A stretch of DNA of 64,000 nt from assembly GCA_036365455.1 (NCBI GenBank), contig JAWQUS010000020.1:8901001-8965000 (forward strand). The letters run 5' to 3'. This stretch comes from Macrosoma leucophasiata (lineage: Eukaryota > Arthropoda > Insecta > Lepidoptera > Hedylidae). The position numbers were made by a program, and so were the translations under genes. This document shows positions 21,483 to 34,200 of the stretch, piece after piece. The notes beneath the pieces were generated by a model. It was not told the DNA's origin, searched no databases, and worked only from the letters and a program-made list of their open reading frames with translations. The stretch's first letter is position 1. The number at the start of each line of letters is the position of its first letter.

Positions 21483-22085
21483 TTCTTGGATGAAACTAGA
21501 TAATAATATATTATCATCATCATGGATCAAATGTGAATTATGTTTCCTTTCCTATATTTCATCTTGTCCCATCGACATTGATGGATTAGACCAAAATGTA
21601 GGATAAGGATAACTTAGTAAAAATGAGTTTGGATATTTTTGATCGGAACAAGACAATGTTTTTAAGCGACTTCACATCGATATTGTATCATCTTTCACAA
21701 TGAAATGATTTGACTGTTACGTTATCATGTCTGTGAATGTTCACAGATCTACCCAAACGTTTATCTAGCCTTTTTACATTAAATAAACCGTGTAGGTAGG
21801 TACCTACCTTATGATATTAACACGTGTATGACCACAAGATCATAAAACTACAAATATACGAGAATATGTAATGAATGGAACACTATTTCATTTAAACAAG
21901 AATCAATAATGTTTTTTTCTAACTTTTAAGCCGGTTTGCTAAGCAGAAATATACAATAATTTGTTGACATGGTATCTCTAGGATATAATATTATTATACC
22001 TTGACGGTTGCATTTCCAACATCCCATGTCGGTCCATACCTAATAACTGAGCATTTTATTAAAAAGAAATATCTTTTGTCCACAG
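21483..22085. other. Intron end before ASPP exon
   Basis: AT-rich intronic sequence; apart from the acceptor at 22085 nothing is recognised. Confidence 0.5.
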
Positions 22086-22232
22086 CTGGGGGAAGGGGTG
22101 GAGTTGACGTTGGGCGAATTGCGCGCGATGGCGCTTCGACAGCAGCAGCAGATCGACACCCAGCACCAGCTGCTCTGCGCCAAGGAGCAGCGGTTGCGGT
22201 ACTTGAAGCAGCAGGAAGCAAGGCAACATCAG
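22086..22232 (+). CDS. ASPP: ASPP coding exon 1 of window (start of coiled coil)
   Basis: Acceptor TTTTGTCCACAG ends at 22085; donor GTAATA starts at 22233. The exon is 147 nt (49 codons, phase 0 at both ends). It encodes [12 protein letters not shown], then a glutamine-rich helix RQQQQIDTQ and [13 protein letters not shown], the start of the ASPP N-terminal helical region (around residues 120-170 in human ASPP2). The internal ATG at 22128 is not a start: conserved residues precede it and a good acceptor precedes those. GC content is far above the flanks. The preceding exon, expected to carry the linker after the ubiquitin-like domain, was not found in the upstream 22 kb. Confidence 0.93.
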
Positions 22233-25200
22233 GTAATAACGGCAGTCATGTAATTGCGATATAAAAATATAATGTGACGCGGGATAAGGTACAGTCCCGA
22301 AATTAGATATACGAGTAACTAGACCAAAATCTGTAGACAAACCAAAATTTAAAAAAAATACACATTGAAAATTAAATGTTACTCTTTTTTAACTTAGATC
22401 CTGAACTCTTTATTTCATCAAAGAAAAGGTGGATATAGTCCAGGTCACTTCTTAAGGCGTTGTTCAGCGTGTTGCAAGTGTTCCTACAAAATATGTCTAA
22501 AATTTTACTAGTGGTAGAGCTCCAGTGACGGAGCTCGCGGGCGTAGGCACCACCGCATTACCTAATTTACTTGCCGCTAAATGGTAGTGTTCAGCAGTAT
22601 CGTGTTCCGGTCAGATGGTAATGTACGGCCCTGTAATTTCCGGCACAGAGGCATAACACCTTAGGCCTCAGGAGTGGTAACGCATCTGCATTTTGGCCTT
22701 GGTCTTCATGTGGGTGTCTATAGGCTGCAGTCATCACTTAACATCAATGTGAACTGCATGCTTGTTTGCCACTTACATTACATAAAAAAAAAACTTAAAA
22801 TTCGAATATCTATTTAATTTAAGATTTCGAAACAAGAGCCTTCGATTTTGTCAAAAACACTCGCTATCTTCATTGATACTGATTTCAATATTTTCAAGCC
22901 CAGAAATCCTTCTGGGCCTGAAAAAACATTTCGCCGTATATTTACGGTTTGCCTCCCATGTGCTTCAGCAGTACACTTGTTTCATCTGACATCATGTACA
23001 TATTTCTGTGTAACATATTTATATACAGATATAAATTAATTACCTCAATATCCATTAGGGGTAGTATATACTCGTATATTCCATATTTATGATTAGCGGT
23101 TGTAAACTAACCGCCTTATGTAAATTCATAAACACATTTTAGCCAAAGTGTTGATAATGTCTTCTTTGTCTTTTTTTTATTCTGCGCATGTGAGTATGCG
23201 ACCGACATATATATAGCATATTTTATCTACGTATCTAATGTACGTTTATGAATTAGGGGGTAAGAGTATACGAAGATCATTTTGAGTTATCTCGGCTAAA
23301 AGGACATGAAGGACATCTAAGATAAGCAACTTTGTGTAACAACTTAGTAACTTTGTTCATTGTGATTTTGTCCCTCTTTATTTAATTGATGTTTTTCTTT
23401 GAAACTGTACCGTAAATCTGTGCTAAGCTTGTAAATATAAAATTTTTGGAACGAAAGTTTCTTACGGCAAAGCTCGTAGGAGAAAGGGAATTTACTGCGA
23501 GATCGAACTGAAAAAAAAAGTGAGACCAAAACCGTAAAAAAAAACATAACGGAACGAATAAGAATGAATAACGCATTCACTTACAAAAATCAAATAAAAA
23601 AATGTTTAATCTCTTTAAATTATGCATGTTATTCAGTTCAACGTAGACACGTAATAAAATATATTAAGGTATCTATTTTACTACAAACTCTAAACGAGCA
23701 ATCTCTTGAAGTTCATTTCGATTTACTCACAGACTATGTCCATTTGCCTAAGCAAAGCTGAGAAAATGGACTAACGGAATCGGAATTGATGCAGTGTGAA
23801 CCAATTTCGATCCTCCGTGGGTCTAAATTGGTTCACAATCTCAATCGTGATTGTAATATTGACCAATTTTGCTGTTGGTAAATGTTATATATTTTGGACA
23901 GGCAAATGAAACTTAGCTTTGAAATATAAATGTTACACAGAATTCTCCATGGAAAGCGGTTTTCACTCGTTAATTTAATGTAGACTCATAAATACTATGC
24001 AAAAGCGGAAGCGTTAAGCGCCAAGATTAATAAAGTTAGTGGTAAGAACGAGGTAAATCCTATCAACTATGCATTAGTTTCCGTGCAACATTGTTGTTCT
24101 CCGAATTGCCTTGCCTTACAAAACAAGTAGGTACGAATTGCTCTCTGTTTTCAACATGAAGTTTACGATGAAGGATCTGAAGTTGACCTCTATTTTTTTT
24201 AAGTCTTTTTGTCGTGTCCGTGATTTCAACCATCTCTAAATCATTGTTTGTGATTTATGACAGTAATATCATAAAATTTAAATTTCTTAACTCGGCATTA
24301 ATTTTGTACTGGTTGCTAATAATATAATGGCTTCGTTGGAAATTGATAAATTATTTACTGTGATAATTGTAAACTACTTTCCTGTAAATATCCGATGTTG
24401 ATTCTCATGTTTAAGATTTAAAAATTTAATTGAAATATAAAAAATCGGATTCGGACAGCATGAAAGTACAATTACACCTATTTATAGCTACTTAAAAAGA
24501 TAAATTAATTGATTATTTAAATTGTACTGAGAACGTGTAATTTTGTGTTAATGTTGATTGATTCGTCGTTCGTTCGTAATTATGTATTTTTTTCTTAGGA
24601 AATAAAAAAAAACTATTATCAAGTATATATGTATGCATATAATAAGATATTTACACCATCTCGGGCCCATGGCACTTATGGCGATGAGCGCGCAATAAGG
24701 TATTATTGTATAATGCGATTCTCAACTTCCATTAGCTCATTTAGGCTAAAGCCATAAGCGAACTCGGAAGTGCACCTACGCTTGATGAGTCATACATTAC
24801 TAAAGATACAGTAAACTCTACATCCATTAAATCTGATTATTGACATCTATTATCGTCTTTATTTCAAGAATGCTAGCTGTTAATAGCACGTAGTATTTTA
24901 TGAAGCTGAAAAGATTATTTTTTTATTTCACAAATGTGGCAATAATTCATACAGTTCACATTGATAGTAAGTGACTACTGTAATTCAAGAAACATTTACA
25001 AAAAAAACATAAATTTCAGTGTAGATGCATTGTCACTACCGAAACCCAAGCTTATGCCTGTGGGTAAAAATACGGGACCAGACATTACCACCGATAGTGC
25101 TGAACAAAACATTGCCATTTAGCGGCAAGTACTCGTATATAGGGTATTGCTGTGATGCTTTAGCCTTAAAGCTCCATCACTGAAGCCCTACACCAATAAA

Positions 25201-28200
25201 AATGGGACTGCCAGAATTTAGGAATGTGTTCGAAGTACACAAAATAACATGTTTACCTCCTATAATGCAAGAAAACAAAAACATAACTGGCGAATAGCAG
25301 ATGCAAGCGATTCAGAAAAATAGAGACATGCAGTTAAAATTTACGAACCTTAAAACAGTAGCCTGCTAGAAAACTAAAATACGAAGCACAAAAACCCTTG
25401 CAAATAATAAAGAAAACACGTAAAAACATAACGTGGAACATATTTATTACCCTTAGGCTTTACGACGAGCCATAAATATGTATCCTAACAAACACGTACT
25501 TACTGAGGTTTCCTAATAACTACAATGTGGGCGCTTGTCAATATTTCGAACAAATTTCGCTGTTATTATTTATGTTAGTGTAATAAATCGATTGGAAGTA
25601 TGTAATTAAGAAAATACGCTTTTATTTTGGAGCTGTCATCAAGCCTCCTGTACAAACAAATTCAACGATCTAAATACATATAATTTTGGTAGTAAAGTTC
25701 GTGAAGAAATTTAACGTCATAAGCACATTTACTCGTACATAATCTATCTATCGCTATCTATCTATTTATCAAATCGTTCATTTCTTTCAAGTTACAGTTA
25801 GTTGATAATATACAGAATCCAATAATAATTACATAAAAAGGATCATGCCAAATTTGTACAGAAAAAATGAAAAAAAGGTACACGGTAAATCAGCATGGAA
25901 ATATTATCTGGTGAACCTAAACAACATTTCCTGATACTTAAAATATTTTTAACTCTCCGGAATAAAAAGTTTGAAATTGAACTTAAGTATGGAGTGCTTC
26001 TACTGTTGTTAGGGAAGACGATTTTTATTTCGGTGATTTAAAAATATTTTAAATACCAGAAAATGTTCTATAGATTCCCTAGATAATATTTCTAATCCGA
26101 TTTACCTTGTACCTTTTTCTAACTTTTTTTGTACAAATCAATGTATGAAACTGGCCATGATTCTTTGCTTACCTACTAGTGGTAAGTCTTAATTGTTTGC
26201 CACATTCACGACATAAAGTTAGACAATTTGAAACTTTGTAATGTTATCTGAGCACAGGGTCCAACCAGCGTCAAGTTATATATTTTTTTATTTGTCTAGC
26301 TTAGTGATTTTTTTTTCTTTCGTTTCTTCTTTCTCTATCTGCTTATCTTTTGAGTACATTATGTGTATCAAAAGGCTTGTGAGTACTTCCAAACAATATA
26401 GGTAAGATTATTGACGTTTTCGTAAAGTAGGGCCTTGTTAGTTCGGAAGCTTGTTAGTAAAGTTCTAAGCTAATTTTCAGCTCGGTGCGTAAACGTTTTC
26501 CATATATTACACGGCAATGTAATAACGTAGATGGAAGACGACGACCTTTACCCTTTACTGTTTATTTTTTTACGGATGTATCTTCAGGTGTCTTAAGTTA
26601 ATTTAAATTTTGCAATTTATTGTGTTTTTGCTAAATTAGCTTCTTGGGTTCATCGTAAATTGAAGTAATTTCGTAAAATTAGTGTTTCTCGTTGGATTCC
26701 ATTGCCTTTATCGTACTATCGTCCAATTTAATATCATGCCTATTACTATAGGTTTCAGAATTAGAATTTTTAAAACTTGCAGTTTTCTGAAGCAAAGTTT
26801 CCGATCATGTATTTTTATACATTTATTTTTTATTTATGTATGTATCTTCACGCCAAATCCCTTACGGACTAGGCAGAAGTGTAGAGCGCCAGATATCACG
26901 GTCCTGACACATCTCTCATGCTTCTTCTACATTCATTATTATATTCATACATACACGCCGAATTCTCAGACTCTTGACCTCTCCATTCTCAGAGAGTACT
27001 GGACCTATTTGGTCAAAGTAGATCAGTCTTGGTCTTCCTGCGCCTTTGCAACCATCATTATTATTTATGATATGATACATACTTTCCTTTCATTTTTTAA
27101 AACACTCTTGTGAACTTGAACAAAATCTGATTTACAACTCATAACATAAACTTGTGTTCGAAAAGAAAATTAACTCTGTAATTGGGTAATCCATCACCAT
27201 AAAACAATATTCAATGTGTTGTTACAACCGTAAACTGAATATAGGTTACATTCATTTTGACGAAGCTACCGACAATTTGAGACATGAGTGTGCATTAGTC
27301 ATTCCCCAAATGACAAAACTTACAAACATATAGTTGTAATGAACCACAAGGCTAGACAAGCAATATATCTATCTGTATATATAACCATCTTAGTACAGGC
27401 AAGTAATGCTTCGTTCGCACTCTGTCCAAGCATGTTACACCTTGCACGGTAACACAAAGTTATCAAGTTAGTGTTATTTTACGTATACGAGTATCATCAA
27501 GGACAAACGTATATTCAAATTCAAGAAATTCGAATAACCAGGGCAGATAATTTTAATGAATTTTATTTTTCCTTGTATCATTTTTTTTCATCGTGATTAC
27601 TTTTATTTATCCTATGCTATGGCTCTGATACATATTTTTAATTTGCCTAATAGTAAGGGGGCACATTGACCTGACAAATAAAGGGAAAAAGTATAACAAT
27701 ATATAGGCATGGCAAATGCAGAACATGCTCTATTGAATTTAAAACGAATCGCTAAAGTTTTTGCTGAGCGCTAAATTTGAGAAAGGCTAGATCGATACGG
27801 ATATTATTCTTTAAATGTTCGTTTAAGCCCAATGAGGGGAGAAAAAAGAAGAAATGTTGCAAAACAAACCTTTAAAAGAAACAATGTTTTACTTATCATT
27901 ATGAAACTGTTTCTGGAACAATAATTTAACGTCAAGTATCTTTGCTCAGAACTAAATCTGTCGGGAGGGCTAGTATAAAATAAAAAAGAGAAGACGTTTA
28001 TATAGACAGATATAAAACATCTGGAAATGCACTCAAATATACAGCTTTAAACTAAATTTAGAAACATATCGAGTGCTCGCTCATTCGAATTTACGAGCCT
28101 TTGTTCAGCAAGAGTGTAAACAAACCTCATCGAAGCCACAGTAGCTAAGGTGGTTTACCGCCCCAACGTATGTTTCTAGCATGTTAGAGTACCTACGTCT

Positions 28201-31200
28201 AGGTGTAAAATAGAGTTAGTAGCTTTCGCTTCTTGCTTATATATTCATGGAATATTATTCCTGTTAAACTATTGCGGATAAAGATACATACATTCAAGGT
28301 TAATATTTACCAGAGGAGATACGGATTCTGATATCCAACAATCTTTCGAAAAAAAAAAGTAATAATTTAAACTCGTCACAAAAGGTGGCGTCCTTTTTTA
28401 ATATCGTAGAAATTTGGCGCTGGCAGGGTATGTTCGCACGGAAATGGAAGTTACATTTGTCAATTAAATCAGTATGATGGTAAAATCTTTTCATGATATA
28501 GGTATGTACGAGTATTACGAAATCAAATGAAACTTTATTTTCATTTATATACTTAATTTTGATAATTATTAAGTACGTAAGAATATTAAAATGTATTGAA
28601 GTTGTACAAATAATAATTTATTGTTTGAAGTTGATATTTTGTTAACTGTCATTAAACGAATGAATCAATTCGTTGGAACCTTTTTAGGGTTTCGCAGTCA
28701 AATTTTTCATCAAATCAAACCTACGCGTGGGATGTCTAGAAAGGCGTTTGAAAATCAGGTTCGGTTTTGAAACCTCAAAAACCTCGTTTGAAAGTTAGAC
28801 TAAAGTAATAAAATGTGTCCCTTTAACTTTTAAAATAAAAGAGTAACTTTTAAAGTAAAAAATGTAATAAAAATATGTGTCGTAGTAGGTACTGTATGAA
28901 AGCCCTCAGGGAAATTTAGTTTTAACGAATTGTTCTGAACAGTTTTTGAAAAAGATATATTTTCAATAGCTGCAAATATAACTTTACACATTCAGTTGAG
29001 AGAAAGCGGCCGGAATTGATCAACAGAAGGGGTGTGGTGTTTCATCATGATAACGCTAGACCTCACACATCTTTAGCCACTCAGCAAAAATTAAGAGAGT
29101 TTGGCTGGGAGGTGTTAATGCATCCGCCGTATAGTCCTAACCTTGCACCTTCAGATTTCCACCTGTTTCGGTCTCTTCAGAATTCTTTATGCAATGTTAG
29201 GTTAACATCACGAGAGGACTGCCAAATCCACTTGTCGCGGTATTTTGATGAGAAGTCCCAAAATTTTTATAGCAATGGGATCATGTCCCTACCTACAAGA
29301 TGGCAAAAGGTTTTCGAACAAAATGGTACATAAATACTTTAGTTAGATTTAAATAAACTATATTAAAAATGTTTTGAATTATCTTAAAAAATGCGAAGAA
29401 ATTTTTTCCCCAACCTAAATATGAAAGAGAAAACTTGAGTCCAGCTGTTTCATGAAAATAGGTTAGTTAAATACATAATTTGCTGTAAATAGAATTTCGT
29501 ATTAAACGTTAATGAACATTAATCTATTTTAGAAATACGAAAGTACATAGAAATAATGATAAGAACGTAATATAAAAGGAACCAAGATATACAGCGATTT
29601 GCAAATTTGATCGGCGGCTTACTTAAACTTCCAATCGCTACGAACTTTACTGTATTTCACAAGCGAAGAATATTTTAAAAACATAATTTAATCACTGATT
29701 AAGAATCTCTGTTTGTTTGTCTCTTACGCTTTCACATCTTAATCACTGTTTTCATGAAACTTGCTACAGAGATTTACAAGTGAAACTCACTGACCGCACT
29801 ACCGACTTAACTTTGATTGAAAGTTTAACTTTCAATAGGTTCTAATTTTGTTTCACAGATGCGTTTTAACGCTTTCTTTTTCTTTTTGAGAAGCACTTTA
29901 CTAAGTCAAGAATAAAAGAGGTAAGAATTTGAAATGTCTGTCTAAACAAGAAGCATTGAAAGTTCGATTTTAAGGGCGAGAATAACAAACCGTAGGTACA
30001 ACATTTTACGTTAAATTCCAATACTAAATTTGTTTCACAGACGTGTCAAAATGCTTTATTTACTGGCGAATCTTCACTAAGTACCTTAATGAAAGTACAA
30101 TAAAGTTTAATATTTTTTGGAAAAAGAAATAACTATGACTTTCAGTTCGACACAATTAGTAAGTAAAGTAGAGGGGTCTGTGAAGCTAGCCCCGAGTCAA
30201 AGTAAAATCTTTACGTCAGTTATTTTAAATGCTGCAATAATCGCCCACCGTGTATGTAAACTGTATGATTATTTTCCACTTTTATTACATACACAGAAAG
30301 AGATAATATGTAGGCACTTAATAGAGATACCTATTGCTATCAAATTTCATGTAAAAATCGATTCAGCCTTATTCGTGAACTGCATGGATAGTACAGATTA
30401 TGTCCTCACCCGGACATAATAAGTGTTATAAACAGAAGCGGACCGGATGCCCTGTTTGCCTAATGCGATTCATATCGCTTTACGTCCAAAATAAGTTAAA
30501 CTTTTCACACACACTTACTAAATGAGATGAGACTAGATGAGACAATTAATGTATGGCTCCTTAGGTCTCTGGTTTTTGAGAAGGTGTCTCATAGGCTGCA
30601 GTCATCACTTAACATCCATGTGAGCAGCTTGTTTGTTTGACACTTTCGATGTCTATATTAAAATAATAAGTTTATTAGACTAACGTGACGTACCTTACGT
30701 GGGTACCTAATAGTTTAAAAAAAATAAAATACTTCTGCTGATGAGTTATCAGCAGATTCCTCGTCTCATTTTTCATTCTGTGTTAGTTGGTGTAAAAATG
30801 TTATATGTTTTGTAAAGATATTTTTATTTTCTTAGAACGAGATAAATCCGCAAAAAAATAGTTTTATTTCAATGAGTGTATCGCGAGAACCTAGATACAC
30901 ATCACCCTAAAAAGTAATTCGATTCGATTTTCAGCCACTTCCAGTCGTATGACGTGACTCCAATGTTAATACATATTTCCTCGCCCTAAATCCCGTAAAC
31001 ATAAGCGAGAACGATCCCTCTGGTAGCTTAATAAATTTATCGCCAGTAGATGGAATATTATACTCTGTTCTATGTTGGAAACTCGAAAAAAGTATGACTT
31101 CTTCACCCTCCACTCCATAACAGCCTCACTGTTGTTATTAAAGGGGATACTCGCAAGTGGGACTTCGGTAGCTTAGTGAACTTGGACGATGTTATTTCCA

Positions 31201-34200
31201 CGTTTACCTGGACGATGTAATTTTCTAAACACACTAAAAATTGAAAAATACGAAAAGTGTTTATTTGTAAAATGTTTTTTATTTTCTTATAATAATAATA
31301 ATGGCAACCCATTATACGTCCCACTGCTGGGCACGAGTCTCTCCCCTTTTTGAGGGGAGGCCTGGAGCTTACTCCACCACGCTGCTCCAATGAGGATTGG
31401 CGGCGTTGGGTGGGTTACTGGCCAACCCGCTGTCGGATGTTTCAAACCGCCCATAAGGCCTCCGACAAGGTTAAACGACAGCCATCTATCGATAGCAACC
31501 GGGACCGGCAGCTTAACGTGCCCTCTGAAGCACGGAAACTCGCATTTAATTTACCCCTAGTGGTCCACTCATCCCACTACCCGACCGCGCCCGAAGTGCT
31601 TAACCGAGTGGATCGCCATGCGCGCTTCATCACCCATAATTTCCGGCACAGAGGCGTAACACCTTAGGCCTCAGGAGGGTTTATTCCCGTTGTCCCCGTG
31701 CACCGTATCCCCGTCACGGGGACACCGTCACTCTCCCCTTTTTGAGGGGAGGCCTGGAGCTTACTCCACCACGCTGCTCCAATGAGAATTGGCGGCGTTG
31801 GGTGGGTGACTGGCCAACCCGCTGTCGGATGTTTCAAACCGCCCATAAGGCCTCCGACAAGGTTAAACGACAGCCATCTATCGATAGCAACCGGGACCGG
31901 TAGCTTAACGTAAACTCGCGTTTAATTTACCCCTAGCGGTCCACTCATCCCACTACCCGACCGCGCCCGAAGTGCTTAACCGAGTGGATCGCTTATGATC
32001 TACACCTGCCGCGGGGCCATGCGCGCTTCATCACCCATAATTTCCGGCACAGAGGCCTCAGGAGGGTTTATTCCCGTTGTCCCCGTGCACCGTGTCCCCG
32101 TGACGGGGATACGGTGCACGGGGTCAACGGTACTTTAATAAAATAATTAAAATTACCTCAGGAGTGGTAACGCATCTGCATTTTGACCTTGGTCTTTGAG
32201 TGGGTGTCTATAGGCTGCAGTCATCACTTAACATCAATGTGAACGGAATGCTTGTTTGCCACTTTCATTACATAAAAAAATCTGTAGCCACTATAATGAT
32301 TTCGTAACTACGCAAATTATTTCAGCTGATTTAAATATTTTTCTGGTTTTCTTGTCAAATCTTTATCAGTATTTTTACTTTAATATTAAGAGTTCGGGTG
32401 TTAAGGTCGCAATGTACCTACGTGGCAGCTATCTAGATAAGCCATTTAGATAAGGGGAAAATATCGTATGACATAAACAAGTATTTATTGGGTAGGGGTT
32501 GCACGAAAAATGACAATTTTTACACAGCTTCAGCATAGAACGGGTCATGAAACCTGCATGTTTGTAATACGCGAGATAAAACCGTTTATATGTTGTTCAT
32601 TCAAACCAAAGCAAAAATTATGTGGAGGAGTTCTAGTATAGGGAGTCGAAGGCGTAGGCACAACAGAAGCTGAAAAGCGACCTAAAAATTGTTTTGATTC
32701 TTAAATCATTTTAGAAATTAAAAAAAAAACGGAAAGAAAAATTTGAAGGAATAACCAGTCCAGCCGCTTTGCCACTTCGGTAGCTTAGTGGTAAAGCGGC
32801 TGGACTGGTTATCCTGAGGTCGCAGGTTCGATTCCTTGCTTCAAATTTTTCTTTCCGTTTTTCTTTAATTTCTAAAATTCACTAGCATGTGTTATTGCGA
32901 AAAATAAATAATACAATAAATCATTTTAGTTTAATATAGGTACCTACGCAAAATAAATTTGTAAAAATAGTTAAATTTCAATGAGTGTGACACGCAAAAA
33001 CCAAAGCTCTGATAACTTTTTGATTTGAAAGAAATAGGTACTAGATTTTTTTGCACACACAAATGACACAAATCACAATAGCGACAATGATTACATTAGT
33101 TATTATTTTTGTCACCAGGTGGCGGTGGAAGGAGAGCGGTTGCGACGGTTGCGGGAGCGTGTGGAGGCGCAGGAGTTGAAGTTGCGTAGGCTGCGCGCAC
33201 TTCGCGGTCAGCTGGACCGGAACAAACAGGCGAATATCGCACTTAGTAAGTATGAACTTATGTATAATCAGTTAAACGGCATGAACATTATTGTAAAGTT
33301 TAATTTTGCGTCCTCAGGTTCATGATATAATCTCATGTAATGAAATGCTGCAAAATGATTTAGATATTCATTAGTTCAAATGTCTCTAAGATTTTAACGG
33401 TAATGAAACTTTGAATGCATAGGCTGTTTTGCTTTGTATTTAATTTATCTCTAAATATTAAATAGGTTACAAACACTGCCAAAATTCTTACAATTCTTTA
33501 AATTCTTTGATTTTTTTGTAGTTAGACTGGACTACCGTTATCGTAAATAGATTAGGTAGTTAGTTAATGAAACAAAAAGAAATTAAAAGTATTTATTCCC
33601 ATCATTCAATACAATAAAAATTCATTACTTCTGCCAAACTTCAGTTAAGCTATTTTAAATCAATTGATACCCACACAAAGACCAAGGTCAAAATGCAGAT
33701 GCGTTACCACTCCTGAGGCCTAAGACGTTATGTATGCCTCTGTGCCGGAAATTACAGGGCCGTATACCACCTAATCTACTAAAATTAGGTACATATAAAA
33801 TATTTATTTATTTTCTTCGCTTCGCTCATATCATATTAGTATATTAATATTCTCATCTGTATCAAAGAACCAAGGTAATAATAAAATAAAATTGTAGGTG
33901 AGATATAAATGTTCTGAGAAAAATTTTATGGGCCCTTAAAATATGTAGGTCCATTCATATGGGAGCACGTAAATCTAAACTGGTATCTTATAACCCTCTT
34001 TTCGAAATTTACATTCATATCTTATTTTAGGTAGAATAAATACATAGGTATATGAATTGAATAGATTATACTACCTACTTTAATCAATATAAACTGCCTC
34101 AGTAGTCCAGTGTTCGATTCGCGGATCGGGGGCTATCAGAGGTAACGGAGTAAAATCCTTTATCTCTGGTTCTATTTGGGTTATTGCATTTTTTGGAAGT

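Noticed and set aside
26682..27113. 143-codon plus-strand frame
   Set aside because: Passes through AT-rich intron and a family D repeat; Phe/Ile/Tyr-rich composition typical of chance frames.
31350..31667. 105-codon plus-strand frame
   Set aside because: Consists of family E repeat translated; other copies do not keep the frame.
32775..32846. Functional tRNA gene (boxes A and B present)
   Set aside because: Arms cannot form a proper cloverleaf and the tail CAAATTTTTCTTTCC is shared with other dispersed copies; this is a SINE head.
33119..33325. GTG-started 68-codon gene
   Set aside because: The GTG is the first codon of an internal ASPP exon after an acceptor; the final codons lie past the GTAAGT donor.
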